Shown piece by piece: positions 31,365-42,090 of a stretch of DNA of 64,000 nucleotides. The notes beneath the pieces were generated by a model, which saw only the letters and a program-made list of their open reading frames with translations, was not told the DNA's origin and did no database searches. The stretch lies in the NCBI GenBank assembly GCA_001599755.1, contig BCHX01000002.1, positions 682,001 through 746,000 of the forward strand. Reading direction: 5' to 3'. This stretch comes from Gliomastix tumulicola. Lineage: Eukaryota; Ascomycota; Sordariomycetes; Hypocreales; Bionectriaceae. The translations under genes were made by a program, and so were the position numbers. Positions within the stretch are counted from its first letter, which is position 1; each line of letters opens with the position of its first letter.

Positions 31365-32216
31365 GCTGATTGGCCGACAGACGTTTGGGGAGTCTCAGAG
31401 TAAGGAGGCAACGGATAATAATACGTTCGTCTATAATGCTAGAACATTCAACCCTTGATATGAGGCAAGAACACAAAAGTGGTGAAAAAGGAAGTAGAGG
31501 GACAGGAAAGAGGGCAAGGGGGAGGAGGGGAAGCACCAGATTAAATCCCTCATCAAATGGACGATGGTAAGGCAACTGGTTCGCAACTGGTTCGCATAGG
31601 TAGGCGCAGTTGCAATGTGGAGCTGGACGAGGTGGGCAAGGGGCAGCACGTTCTGAATACACTCGCAAATCCATCACAAAAGCCTCTCACGACTGTCATT
31701 CCGATTGAGAATTCATTCAGACCTTATGATAAAGCGATGAGATAAGTTTGATAAGGCTTCCTGAAAGGGGAAATGGTTGGCTGTGCCGAAACAGTAGCGC
31801 CCAGCTGCGCCGTACGCGCCACACGTGCCGCTGCGATGATGTACCTGCATCGTCAGATCATGAATCCAAATTTCCCGAAAAGGAGCCTGGTTGTAGATCA
31901 AATTACGTCTCGGTGGCTTCTGTTCAATGTTTTGCGGCGTAGAGAACATACTTGACGTAGGGACATAGCCTCGAGCGATGTTCCGACTCCTCGAACGAGC
32001 AACAGCGCCGCGGAAAGATGATGCAATGACCCGCGCTGGAGAGGAAGAGGAAAGTATAAGAAGAGACTCGGGACACACTTCAAGGACTTAATTCAGACAT
32101 CAAACGCGTATACTTAAACAACCACTGATTAAAGCTCTCCTCGACCACTCGGCTGTCCAGAGAATCACATCACCAACCCCTTTAAAACTACACTCACAAA
32201 TCCACCACATTTCAAA
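31365..32216. other. Intergenic carrying direct-repeat copy B
   Basis: Between the HepT-like gene (minus) and the cysteine-rich protein gene (plus). Holds promoters of both; frames on either strand are not convincing. Confidence 0.5.
31700..32130 (+). repeat. Direct repeat copy B with ~210-bp extra segment
   Basis: Same blocks as copy A in the same order and orientation, but CGAAACAGT (ending 31795) and GCCGCGGAAAGATGATGC (from 32006) are separated by about 210 bp that copy A lacks. AACAG occurs at both edges of the extra segment. The last part holds AGTATAAGAAGAG, a TATA-like element about 160 bp before the ATG at 32217. Confidence 0.8.
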
Positions 32217-32499
32217 ATGAAGACCTCGCTCGTTGCCACTGTTCTTTTCGCCTTCTTTGGTGCGCACCTGGCTGCTGCCCGTTGCTGCAGCGAGTGCAGC
32301 GGGCATTTCGACGACTGCATGGACGACTGTCTGGAGGATGAGGACAAGAACGACACTGTTTGCGGCAAGATTTGCTACGGCCCGGCGGTATGTGGCCACT
32401 TTCCTACCTGCACTGCTATTTTCTCTTCATCATCGAATCACGAGGCTGACATGGTGTTTATTGCAGATGGGCTGCATCTATGGCTGCGATGACTGTTAA
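32217..32499 (+). CDS. Small secreted cysteine-rich protein (67 aa)
   Basis: Exons 32217-32387 and 32467-32499, 79-bp intron, give 67 residues. Residues 1-21 (MKTSLVATVLFAFFGAHLAA) are a clear signal peptide. The mature part of about 46 residues holds ten Cys, starting RCCSECSGHFDDCMDDC and ending GCIYGCDDC, and is acidic, so five disulfides are possible. I do not recognise the family. Size, signal peptide and Cys density are those of secreted effector-like or antimicrobial-like peptides, which is only suggestive. Its promoter is the sequence duplicated at 29150-29372. Confidence 0.75.
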
Positions 32500-32764
32500 A
32501 GTATGAGGTCGATGCGCGTGTTGGGGCCTGCTGGTCAGAGTTGTACGATGATCCGGCGTTTCAAGGGCTTGGTGTTGGATGGGTAAGGCAAACAATGGAG
32601 GGAAATTGTACGAGTATATTGCATGCCAAGTAGTATAAGTACTTGACGATGGATTGTCAACTGGCCTCCCGGTATGTGATTGAGATATCCTCTTCATAGT
32701 GCGACCTCCATCTGATCCAAAATGGAAGCCAGCCGTGTAAATATGATGAATCCGGCGACCCAAG

Positions 32765-33082
32765 TTAAGAGAACTGTGACCCGATGCCCATTAGAGACGT
32801 ATCGGTTCCGACGCCATATTCTTCCGCCTGCCATTCGCAGTTGTTTGCCTCTGGATAAGATGCATCTTGTAGATCGCCGGACTCGCAGGTCATGCTGGAC
32901 CAACCAGCCGCCTTGGAAGCATCTGTCTGCTTTTTGTCCCCCTTGGATCTGTATGATTGTTGATGCGTTAGTGCATGGTGGATGATTTCATAATGTCTGG
33001 AAGCAAATGGAAGTACGAACTTGTGGCGGGAATCCTTGCCTGCCTTCTTAGCCGACGGCTGCTTTTGGCCTGATGATGGCAT
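32765..33082 (-). CDS. Small hypothetical protein
   Basis: ATG at 33082 in a good context (CAAG before it) opens a frame to 32765. A possible 72-bp intron (33020-32949, GTTCGT..ACAG) keeps the frame, so the product is 105 residues unspliced or 81 spliced. The N-terminus is Lys/Ser-rich (MPSSGQKQPSAKKAGKDSRH) and the C-terminus acidic. No family recognised. Confidence 0.35.
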   Translation of the reverse strand: MPSSGQKQPSAKKAGKDSRHKFVLPFASRHYEIIHHALTHQQSYRSKGDKKQTDASKAAGWSSMTCESGDLQDASYPEANNCEWQAEEYGVGTDTSLMGIGSQFS

Positions 33083-33916
33083 CTTGAGGACGAGAACGAC
33101 GCGGGAATACTTCTATGTCAAATAATAGCGGAACGGGATGTATAAAAGGGTGACTTTCTGTTGCTTAATATTCAAGCTGTATTCGATTTACTCTGAGTCG
33201 CCATTTGAAGACTGAAGCAAAGGGGTATCTCTCGCCTTTAATAGACTGCTATTTTACAAAGACTCGCGGTCGTTGCTACAAGCACTCACCCAGTCTGAGG
33301 AAAACTGTAGGTTGGCGTCCCTCAACATGTGTCTGGGTAGTGTACTCTAGCCACACGACCTGCTATGACCACTATCGGCCTTGAAGCACCACAGGTGTGG
33401 CTCAATGTGGAAAATCGACCCAGGAGTGTGGTACATATAATTCATTCCCACACGGGCATGCACGCGCTGGGGGGGACCGAGCGAAAATTGAGAGAGTTGG
33501 GCGGGACGTACGTTTAGGTCAGGTGTCTTGGCTCACAGGATGGGGGCTCCAGGCGGAATGGAGCGGACGAAGGAAACGATAATCAAGATGCCAATGCCGA
33601 GTAAGACAACACAGTCTGGGCTGCTCGCTGACCAATAGACGACGGGATTGATCAAATGTCAGCTCACACGCTGTGACACTATGCGCACAGGTCGTGTCAA
33701 AGTGGAGACAGCATGTGCTGGCGCAAATCCCTGTATCAGCTGCTGGCTGCCATTTAGTTAGTTAAGGCGCCCGAATCGCCTTGCGAACCACTTCCGCGTC
33801 CTCGGCTTCCCCTCACTCCTCTGAGCTGACGGCTTCCTTCGTCTATCGCATCCGTACGCTTCCTTTCTTCATAGATCCTACCCTCACAAGCTCGCCAGAT
33901 ACACTGGCACAGCGCC
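33083..33916. other. Divergent promoter region, no gene seen
   Basis: Between the small minus-strand ORF and the C2H2 gene. No supported coding region. Confidence 0.45.
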
Positions 33917-36637
33917 ATGGCAGAAGATCGATCAAGAGGCTCGTCTATAACGTCGACGGCGACAACTCGAGCACCAGGCGTCCAAACTATTATCCTTGAT
34001 TCCCTCTCACCCACTGCGCGGTGGGGCAATTTGAACTACGGAACGACACCGTTAGACACGTTTGACGCTCACCACGCATATGGCAATGTTTCCAACCCTT
34101 ATCACTCGTCTGCTGATAATTTCCCACATCGGCAATCGATGATGAGCGCTCTCAATTCATTCGGATCATCACAGTCGGCGCCAAGGCGAGATCTCGGCCA
34201 ATACTCTGCTCTGGGGGATGGAAGGACAACAGAAACAGATGCCCCACACCTTTTCGCTCTACGGGAGGCGGCGACAAAAGGGACACATTTTGACAGAGGA
34301 AATGTGCGCTGGTCTGCACCTGCTGAGCACAAATCGACACGTGCCTCCGGCTTCCATAGTGAGATTTCGCTCGAAACATGGCGCGAAGCTGATAGCTTGC
34401 TGCCGAAAAATGTAGAACGAGATTTCATTGTCCGGGTTGTGGCTTTGGCGGTAAGCTCGTCAAGTTTCTCTCCCCAACGACTCACTCAGATCGGAGGAGC
34501 TGTGCACCTGCACACTGACGGACTGCCCGTGGTAATTCCCTTGTATTATGATGCATCGTACTGACTCTCCAACTACAGGCTCGGTATACCTATATTTGCC
34601 CTGTCTCTTCGTGCGAAAGGCTTTACGGTAGCAGGGCTCACCTGAAACGACATACCGAGAAGGCCCATCCTAATGTAGAATTGAAGACTAATGAGGCCGA
34701 TAATATGCGCAAGCTTGTCGACTGCCTTTCATCCCGCCGGTCTTCTCCGGAGCATTACCATCCACCTACCATCAAGCATTCTCAAAAGGCGACCGCTGTT
34801 ACTTCCACACAACAGGAGGGAAAGCCGCGCGATTGGAGCCCAGTAGGATCCCCGGGAAAGTCTTTCCAACAGGCGATCGCTTCTCCTTCGATAGAACAAA
34901 AAGAAGCGTCACGTGGGTCAAGGTCTGAGGGGATCTCAGACAAGCCCTCCCAAGAGGAGACCTCCTCCTTTTGGACAAAGCCAGAACAAACATCGCGTGA
35001 GTCAAGGTCAGAAGGAACACCAAATGATGTGGCAGGCCGAAGTCCGGAAATTCGAAATGAAGACCAGAGCACAGGTGCGGCTTCACAAGTATCCGTACAA
35101 GAGCACCTTCCCCAAGTCGGCATCGCGACCATCCGCCTTGAAATACTTTCAATACGCCCTGCAACCGTCAATGAGGCTGAAAGTGATTGCCGTGGAGATT
35201 CGGATTCGAATTCGGATTCGGATTTCGATGAAGACAATGACGAGATGATGGATGTCGACGGAGATGCAAGTGGTGGTAGCGCTTCACAGACAAGTTCTAC
35301 TCAAGTCGAGGGTGATTTGGGCGGGCGGGATTCTGGATCTGCCCGTCGCCGACGAGGCGATGAACCTCCAGATCAATCTCGGTCACATTCGAGCACACCT
35401 TCAAGAGCGAGGAAGAGGCAGAGGACGCAGGGTGCGAGATCCAGGAAGCGACGACTGGCATGCCCGTACCAAGCATTCGAGCCTTGGCTTCGCTGTGGTG
35501 CAAAGGGTAAAGGTTTCGAAGACATGGCACGTCTCAGGTAATGCATAAGGATACTAGAAAACTTTATCGAGAAAGATGCTTACATAAAACCGTGTCATAG
35601 GCACCATTTCAAACGACAACACGTGCGCGGTCGTCGGTGTCCCAGATGTTGGTCATCTTTTGACACCGATGCGCTTCGGACAGCTCACGAGGAACGAGCA
35701 AGTTGTCGGGAAGTTGAAGAATCAAGGGACGAAAGATTCATGAGCAATGGGGAAGAAAACGAAATCGAGCAACCAGCCGTTAATGTGGGCTGCAAAGAAA
35801 CGACTTGGTGGAACATGTTCCGCTTGCTCTTCCCTAACGTGGGTGGCCTCAATATCTTGAACCAGCCATGCTCGCCCTGTAAGTTTTTCATGACCGTTTT
35901 CATGGATATATTATGGCAAATTCGGATCGTATAACTAACATATGAAGATTACATAACCCCGAGTAACGGGTTGATTTTGCCTCCGGTTGTGTTGTCGGGG
36001 AACATAGTTCATACTCTGACCACGAGGTATGTTGCAATGCTGACATGATTTACGCCTCAACTTTTGACATTTAAGTTCATGCAGTGAGCTCGAGAGTAAT
36101 GGCGTGGGAAATACAACCGAATTCGTATCTGGAACTCCCACAATACATGGCTCCGCCACTTTTTCGGTCCCGATCTACCCGAACACGGCAAGCCTAGAAC
36201 TGCCCACGCCCTTGCATTTTCCCAACCCGAACCAAGCAGCCGTCAACTGGACCCAAAATCAGAACAACGCCACGACTGAATCATCAAGTAATGGGGCCGA
36301 GACTTGGGCGTTTATAGGATCATTCGACGGATCTGGGATTCCCCCCTCAGAGGCCCCAGATAACCGGGATATGGTTGATGAGCCACTGACAGCGACACCG
36401 GGCCAGAACCACTATCAACAGATGTACGAGCAAGAACGGTCTATGAATGCCCAACTGCAGACCATCAACGCAGAACTCGCGCAGTCAAATCGCGCTAATC
36501 ATGAAGACATCCGAACTGTGGTTCTGTCTCTTGATCAGATTATTACTGGTGGTAACATCACCGACCTCTCTGGAAGACTTTTAGCTGTCCGGGCGCGCCT
36601 TATTGAGGTGGACGGTCGACTTATGAGGAACAGATAA
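33917..36637 (+). CDS. C2H2-type zinc-finger protein, fungal regulator-like
   Basis: Exons 33917-34450, 34579-35537, 35601-35878, 35948-36026 and 36085-36637 give 800 residues. A first C2H2 finger is at about 180-208 (YICPVSSCERLYGSRAHLKRH). A long Ser/Gln-rich and acidic linker follows, then a basic patch (RARKRQRTQGARSRKRR), a likely nuclear signal, running into a Cys/His module ACPYQAFEP ... CGAKGKGFEDMARLRHHFKR and RRCPRCWSSFDTDALRTAHE, of the kind common in fungal proteins of unknown role. The last 60 residues are heptad-like (YEQERSMNAQLQTINAELAQ). A DNA- or RNA-binding role is inferred. Lies in the accessory stretch beside the HET gene. Confidence 0.82.
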
Positions 36638-37247
36638 CGGAATGAAGTTTGCATATTTTCTTTTGGCGTATGAGATGCCGTCACATCTATAACTAAAATG
36701 TCTGACCCCATGGCTAAAGTGTTTATTCGATTCTATGCCAGTTGCATAGCATCGGGGCTAGGAAGCCACCCAACAGTGATCAGAGGGGAAGAGAAGAACA
36801 AAGATGCCTCAAAAGTGTTGCAACTCATTTCTGTGCAGGTGATAAGTGAAGAATCAAAGACTCGTTCGTTGTGATATCGGGCAAGCGCTCTGGTACAGTA
36901 TAAATAACCTGTGTTGCGGTGCATGTGGGAGGTGTTCGGCCCTATAGCCCACCGTCATCGGCTCGGAAGAACTCCCGCTTCCGTGCTGATGACCGTGCGG
37001 TCAGGTCGTAACAGAACTGCAACGGGTTAGATCAACGCTCACGTGAGCTCTGACGCACTGAGGGATAATATCTTGCCTTCCTTTTGTGGAAGATCAAGGC
37101 TTTCTTGTATTCGATGTGATAGGGCCACATTGACCCCTTCAAGAGACCTGTAGGATAACGTCCCCTTCCCCGAACTTCGACTAGGCAAGGGGCGCTGACA
37201 ATTAACGATGAAGCAGAGTCTGGAGATACCACGATAATCGAGCCATC
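36638..37247. other. Intergenic, no supported gene
   Basis: Promoter region of the HET gene; nothing else recognised. Confidence 0.5.
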
Positions 37248-39134
37248 ATGGTCTATTCATATTTGGACGAAGGGCAAATCCGTCTTCTAGAAATACTCCC
37301 TCGGACGCAAGTGGCGAGCCAAGCGACAACAAACAGCCAGCCGCAGAGACATACCATTGAATGCACGCTCAAGATTGTATCAATCAATGAGCCCGTTGAC
37401 TACGAAGCCCTCTCCTACGTGTGGGGCACAGAAACCAAATCCACGTCCATCAGGTTGAACGCCCAGCCTTTCCCAGTGACCGCCAACCTCCACGATGCCT
37501 TGACCCGCCTGCAACTAGACGGCACCCCTCGCCAGTTCTGGATCGACGCAGTCTGCATCAACCAAGCTGACCTGCAGGAACGCGCCGAGCAAGTCCGACA
37601 GATGCGTAAGATCTACCAAAACGCACGCTCCGTCTGCGTCTTCCTGGGCGAGTCCTGGGAGGGCCTCGACCTAGCAGCCGACTTCTTCGAAGCGGCAGCC
37701 GCTCACCCTGAAAGACACTTCGACCACACGCAGGAGCCCTGCCTCTCGGTACGAGGGCACTCCAGCGCCTCGAAGACGCTGCGGATGAACCTCGTCCGGT
37801 TCCTGACCGTGCCGTGGTGGAGCCGCCTCTGGACCGCGCAGGAGTATGTCCTCGCGCGGCAGGTCTATTTCCAGTGCGGCGCTCGCGTCCTCTCCGGCAA
37901 GATCGTCCAGGACGCCTACGCCAACCTGCGCCGGCACGAGAATACCTGCTGCACCGGCTGCCCCGCCGTGGCAGAGGACGCCGAGTTTGGGCTGCCCCTG
38001 CTGGAGGCCTTTTTCCGAATGGACGCCACCGAGGTCGCGAGGGATAGTTCCGGCGGACACCAGGTCCGGGGTGACGCCACGGGGCCCGCGACGTTCTCCT
38101 CGTCGTTGGACTGGGCCGCACACGATGCGAGCAGGTGGCTCGCGCCTGATCCCCCCGCATTCCTGCATTCGCTGGACAACTTCCGGGCGCGGGAGTCGTC
38201 TGATCCGCGGGACAAGATTTACGGGCTGACTGGGCTGTATCACTCCGACCGGGTGGGCGAGAAGTTCAGCAAGGCTGACTATGCTATCCCAGTGGAGGAG
38301 CTGTACACCGAGCTCGTGCACACCACGATCCGGGAGACTGGGAAGCTGGACATCATAAGCCGGGCACGGGGATACATCGAGCCGGTGCTCAGACTGCCCT
38401 CGTTTGTCCCGGACTGGAGCATCGGCTACGACATTCACATCGACCGCAATGCGAGATTGGTGGGATACGAGGCGGCCGGCGGCCATCGTGAAGCAGAATG
38501 GACCGTGATTGATGCGAATACGGTCCGCACGCGGGCCATTCTGCTCAGCCAGCTGGCTGTCTTGGGCGCCGAAACTGGGCACGGTTCCAGCGTTGAGGCA
38601 ATCTTCCGGTCCTGGGCATCTATTGCAGGACTGGAACTCAAGGGAGACAGCTTTGCGGAGAGGAGCGGCATCTTTGACCGTGCCCAACCCTTCTGGCGTA
38701 CGATATGTGGTAACATAGTGAGTTATCGCATACTGGGCTCCAGAATGGAATCCCGCATCGACCGCGAGGAACGAAGACAAGAAGCGGAAGAGCTTGTCTA
38801 CTCATCATTCCTCGCATGGTACGAGTACATGACGAGTCTTGGTGGAAGCAGCAGCATGAGGCGAACGACGGAAATGATTGATTTTCAGACAACGTTTGAC
38901 AAGATGACCACATTGAGGCGGTTCGCAGGGATGCGAGACGGCAGGTTCGGATTCTTCCCCGAACAGGCGGTGGTAGGGGACGAAATTGCACTTTTGTCAG
39001 GGGCCGGTGAGCCCATTGTGCTGCGGCTGGTATCGCAGGGAACGTATGAGGTTATAGGAGCCGCGTATGTGGAAGGCATTATGCTAGGTGAGGCATTCGA
39101 CGAGACTAAACTGACGGAAATCTTAATAGTCTAA
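37248..39134 (+). CDS. HET-domain protein (heterokaryon incompatibility type)
   Basis: Single exon, 628 residues. HET-domain blocks stand in order: YEALSYVWGTE at about 57, ANLHDALTRLQ, RQFWIDAVCINQADLQERAEQV and MRKIYQNARSVCVFLGE, then VPWWSRLWTAQEYVLAR and DPRDKIYGLTGL. In characterised cases such domains trigger cell death on recognition of non-self or a partner; nothing here shows what this one senses. The C-terminal 250 residues are variable, typical of the family. No NLR-type partner gene lies in the window. It follows the C2H2 gene on the same strand. Confidence 0.92.
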   Translation: MVYSYLDEGQIRLLEILPRTQVASQATTNSQPQRHTIECTLKIVSINEPVDYEALSYVWGTETKSTSIRLNAQPFPVTANLHDALTRLQLDGTPRQFWIDAVCINQADLQERAEQVRQMRKIYQNARSVCVFLGESWEGLDLAADFFEAAAAHPERHFDHTQEPCLSVRGHSSASKTLRMNLVRFLTVPWWSRLWTAQEYVLARQVYFQCGARVLSGKIVQDAYANLRRHENTCCTGCPAVAEDAEFGLPLLEAFFRMDATEVARDSSGGHQVRGDATGPATFSSSLDWAAHDASRWLAPDPPAFLHSLDNFRARESSDPRDKIYGLTGLYHSDRVGEKFSKADYAIPVEELYTELVHTTIRETGKLDIISRARGYIEPVLRLPSFVPDWSIGYDIHIDRNARLVGYEAAGGHREAEWTVIDANTVRTRAILLSQLAVLGAETGHGSSVEAIFRSWASIAGLELKGDSFAERSGIFDRAQPFWRTICGNIVSYRILGSRMESRIDREERRQEAEELVYSSFLAWYEYMTSLGGSSSMRRTTEMIDFQTTFDKMTTLRRFAGMRDGRFGFFPEQAVVGDEIALLSGAGEPIVLRLVSQGTYEVIGAAYVEGIMLGEAFDETKLTEILIV

Positions 39135-39409
39135 GCGTGTGTTACCGGTATAACCTGAAGCCTAGCCTATCTCTACACTCGAACCATGAAGCTCGTGAAT
39201 TGATGGCCCTTGCTTTGAGATTGCCTGATTGTAGAAAAAAGAAGTATCACACTGTACTATAGCGAAGGAAGCTGTAAAACTACAGACCAAGTCGGTCTAC
39301 TCAACACAACATTGCAGGTACTTAGATTGACACAGGCCGTTAGTACTTGAATTTTTGGCAAGAGCTGAAACGCTCCGGGGGCGACAGACGAACAGGTTCC
39401 CTTGGCTTA

Positions 39410-39712
39410 CTACCGGGTGGCACCGCTATTCGTGCCTACAAACACCACAAGGACAGCAGCATAGGTTGCTGTCGCTGTCATCGCAGCCTCATTGCTCGTC
39501 TTGAATACCAGGCTGAGGATAAGTGCAAAAACAAACAAGGCCAGAGAAACAGCGATGAGGCTCTTGGTCAAGGATACGTCAAAGACCGTTATGAGCATAA
39601 GGATGATGAGGGCCAAGCCACCCAAAGTGCCGATGATGAATTGGGCGAGCGAGTCCAAAAAGCCCCGACAAGTAAGTACGGACCACCCCACAGCGCACAC
39701 ATCCAAGGGCAA
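39410..39712 (-). pseudogene. C-terminal membrane tail of a DUF6594 protein, truncated
   Basis: Reading on the minus strand gives FLDSLAQFIIGTLGG, two hydrophobic helices, and ends YAAVLVVFVGTN plus five residues, the typical end of fungal DUF6594 proteins with SLTKSLIAVSLALFVFALIL and SNEAAMTATATYAA between. There is no ATG and none of the large N-terminal soluble domain; immediately upstream is the 3' end of the MFS gene. It is a leftover fragment. Confidence 0.65.
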
Positions 39713-39780
39713 TCCAGCTCAGCATTTGGCTAACAAGGGTGATTTGGGTCTGACGTAGTTCTAGCTAGCTTCTCCTGCCT

Positions 39781-41447
39781 CTAGATCGTATACATGAACC
39801 TCGGGCTACGATCACCGAGGGCATCGATCTCGGCGTCCGTCATCCCGCTAACCTTGTAGTCCTCCTTCCCGGCCTTCCGTCGCTTATTGACATGGTTGAG
39901 ATAGAGTGACATTCCTCCATAGATGAACAGACCGTAGCCCAGAAGCGCCATGCTCACTGAGTAGCCCATCACATAGCGCGGGCCATCTGTCTTAGGATAC
40001 AGCTGGAAGTGTCACAGATGTCAGTAAGACAGTTCAGGGGGACTATCGTCGTTGAAGCTCCACAGAAGGACTCACGAAAGGGGCGACAATGCCAGAGCAG
40101 TTGCAGATCGTAATTTGAATGGCCGAAGCTGTTGTTCGTTTACCATATCGCGGGTTGTTGGAAGGGAGCCAAGCAAGAGGTAGGCCGACTGCCACAAACA
40201 GACCCAGCGAGATGACGAATGTCGCAAAGTAATGCACTGACGAACTGACTGGGGCTAGGGACAACCCGTATCCTACGATGCACACCGACGCGAAGATGAC
40301 CTGGTACAAGCCTCGCATCTGGTGGGCATCGGAGATTCTGGCGACGATGAGGTAGCTGATTGCTCCGACGATGTAGCATGGAACGGTGAGAGCTTGCGCC
40401 TGTGGTGACGTCCATTGACCAAGGCCTGGCGAACGTTGAAGATATCGATCGTTAGTATCTCAGTTAGAGCAAGAGAAGGAAGGGATGGAGGGTGTAAGAC
40501 ACAACGCACCTCTGATGATCGAAGGAAGGAAGATGGAGTAGCTGTAGAGCATGGAGTTGACGCCAAATTGCCCAGCCGCGAAAAGCCAGACCTTCCAGTC
40601 CTTGGCTGCCAGTATCGCATCCTTCTTGTCAAACTCCTCGTGGTATCCCGTCTGGCGGCGCAGTCGGGCGACCAGAAGCTGCCTCTCATCTTCCTCTAGG
40701 AACCAAGCGCCTTGGGGATCGTTTGCGAGGAGGAACCAGAGCGCAACGCCCCAGAGAATGGTTGGAATGCCTAAGAATGTCATCAGTATTGTTTATCCCA
40801 TTTTCAACGTCACAATGATTGGTACCTTCGATAATGAAGATCCAGCGCCACCCTGACTGCCCGGCAATGCCGTCCATGAAACCGATGCCGTAGGCTAGCA
40901 GTCCACCGCAAGCACCAGCCAGAGCCGAGCTGACAAACAGATAGCCAATCCTGAGGGCAATCTCCTTCTTGGTATAGAACATCGTTAGGTAGACAGTCAA
41001 ACCTGGGAAGAGACCACCCTCAAGAAGACCAAGAAAGACGCGGCAGACCATGAGGCCAGCGAAGTTCTGGACGATCCCGGTGAGCGTTGACGCGATTCCC
41101 CATCCGACGGTGATAAAGGCAATCCACCTTGAAGGCGTGAATTTCTTGAGAATCAGGTTGCTGGGGACCTCGACCAGAACGTAGGGGACAAAGAGAATTG
41201 CAACGGCAATCTGGTACTGATTGCCCACGAGGCCGAGGTCCTCTTCAAGACCGAACAAGCGAGCATTTCCGATGTTGGTTCGGTCGAGGAAGCAGAGGAG
41301 GTATGTTGTCATGACGGTTGGGACGATGAATCTGTCCATCTTGCGTACGAGTCTCTTCTCGGCCTGGTGATCGATGTCAATTGTCTCGGGCGGGATGGAG
41401 ATGGAGACGCTCTCCTCGAGGTCGGCGGTCGGTTTGTCGGCAGCCAT
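39781..41447 (-). CDS. MFS permease of the anion:cation symporter (Dal5/Tna1-like) type
   Basis: Minus-strand exons 41447-40826, 40770-40510, 40425-40076 and 40002-39781 give 484 residues. Twelve helices are expected. Family features: KRLVRKMDRFIVPTVMTTYLLCFLDRTNIGNA at the start of helix 1, VEVPSNLILKKFTPSRWI, GLLEGGLFPGLTVYLTMFYTKKE and a central hydrophilic loop DPQGAWFLEEDERQLLVARL. This group imports carboxylates such as allantoate, nicotinate, pantothenate or aromatic acids. Position at one edge of the oxidoreductase cluster makes an organic-acid substrate of that pathway the best guess. It is divergent from nothing close; 640 bp separate it from the monooxygenase 3' end. Confidence 0.9.
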
Positions 41448-42090
41448 GATGGGCTACCAGATGAGTTGGGGAGCGAAGAGAGAGATTGACAGGCTCCTGC
41501 GTGAATTTTCTGATGATGATTGCGACAGGAAAGAAAATTGAGCGGTATGTAGCCCTGGTCCTCACTGGGGAGGCATGCATTTATGCAGACGATGCAGGTC
41601 GTTCTAGACCTCTCTTCCCGCATGTATGCCTAGAACTTGGCTCTTTCTTCCCTGCTTTCCTCCTCTTGCAATTCATGTCGGGGAGCAAGATCCCGGTGAA
41701 CTGAATTTTCTCCAACAAACCCCCGCATTTGCAGTCGGGGCCCCGCGGGGAACTAGTCGGAAGACTGACTCGTGGCAGACACCAAGAACCCCAAACCGAT
41801 GATCCGACAGTTACGGGAGGCTATCCGACGGTCGACGGCATCTCGGATGGAGCAGGGATGTTCGCTTCAGAGAGTCATGCTTGGCGGGAGTAAATCCACA
41901 CAGGCAATTCGATCATACATTCACCACGTTTCTGGTAGACTGGACGTTGACTCTACGACTATACTAGGTAAGCACAAGGAGATCATCGAGTCTGCAAGAA
42001 ATATTGAAAAAATGTATCAGAAGTTTAGGTCAAATTCAAATTGTAATCTATGGAGCTAGCAGCTACTAAATCTACACCGGGTTACATGCT
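41448..42090. other. Intergenic, no supported gene
   Basis: Promoter of the MFS permease plus 3' flank of the monooxygenase. A 95-codon plus-strand frame at 41772 has no recognisable content. Confidence 0.45.

Noticed and set aside
31713..32078. 121-codon minus-strand frame across repeat copy B
   Set aside because: It spans the promoter repeat and the 210-bp extra segment, is not open in copy A and has no motif.
37558..38780. Long antisense frames under the HET gene
   Set aside because: No motifs; explained by codon bias of the HET reading frame.
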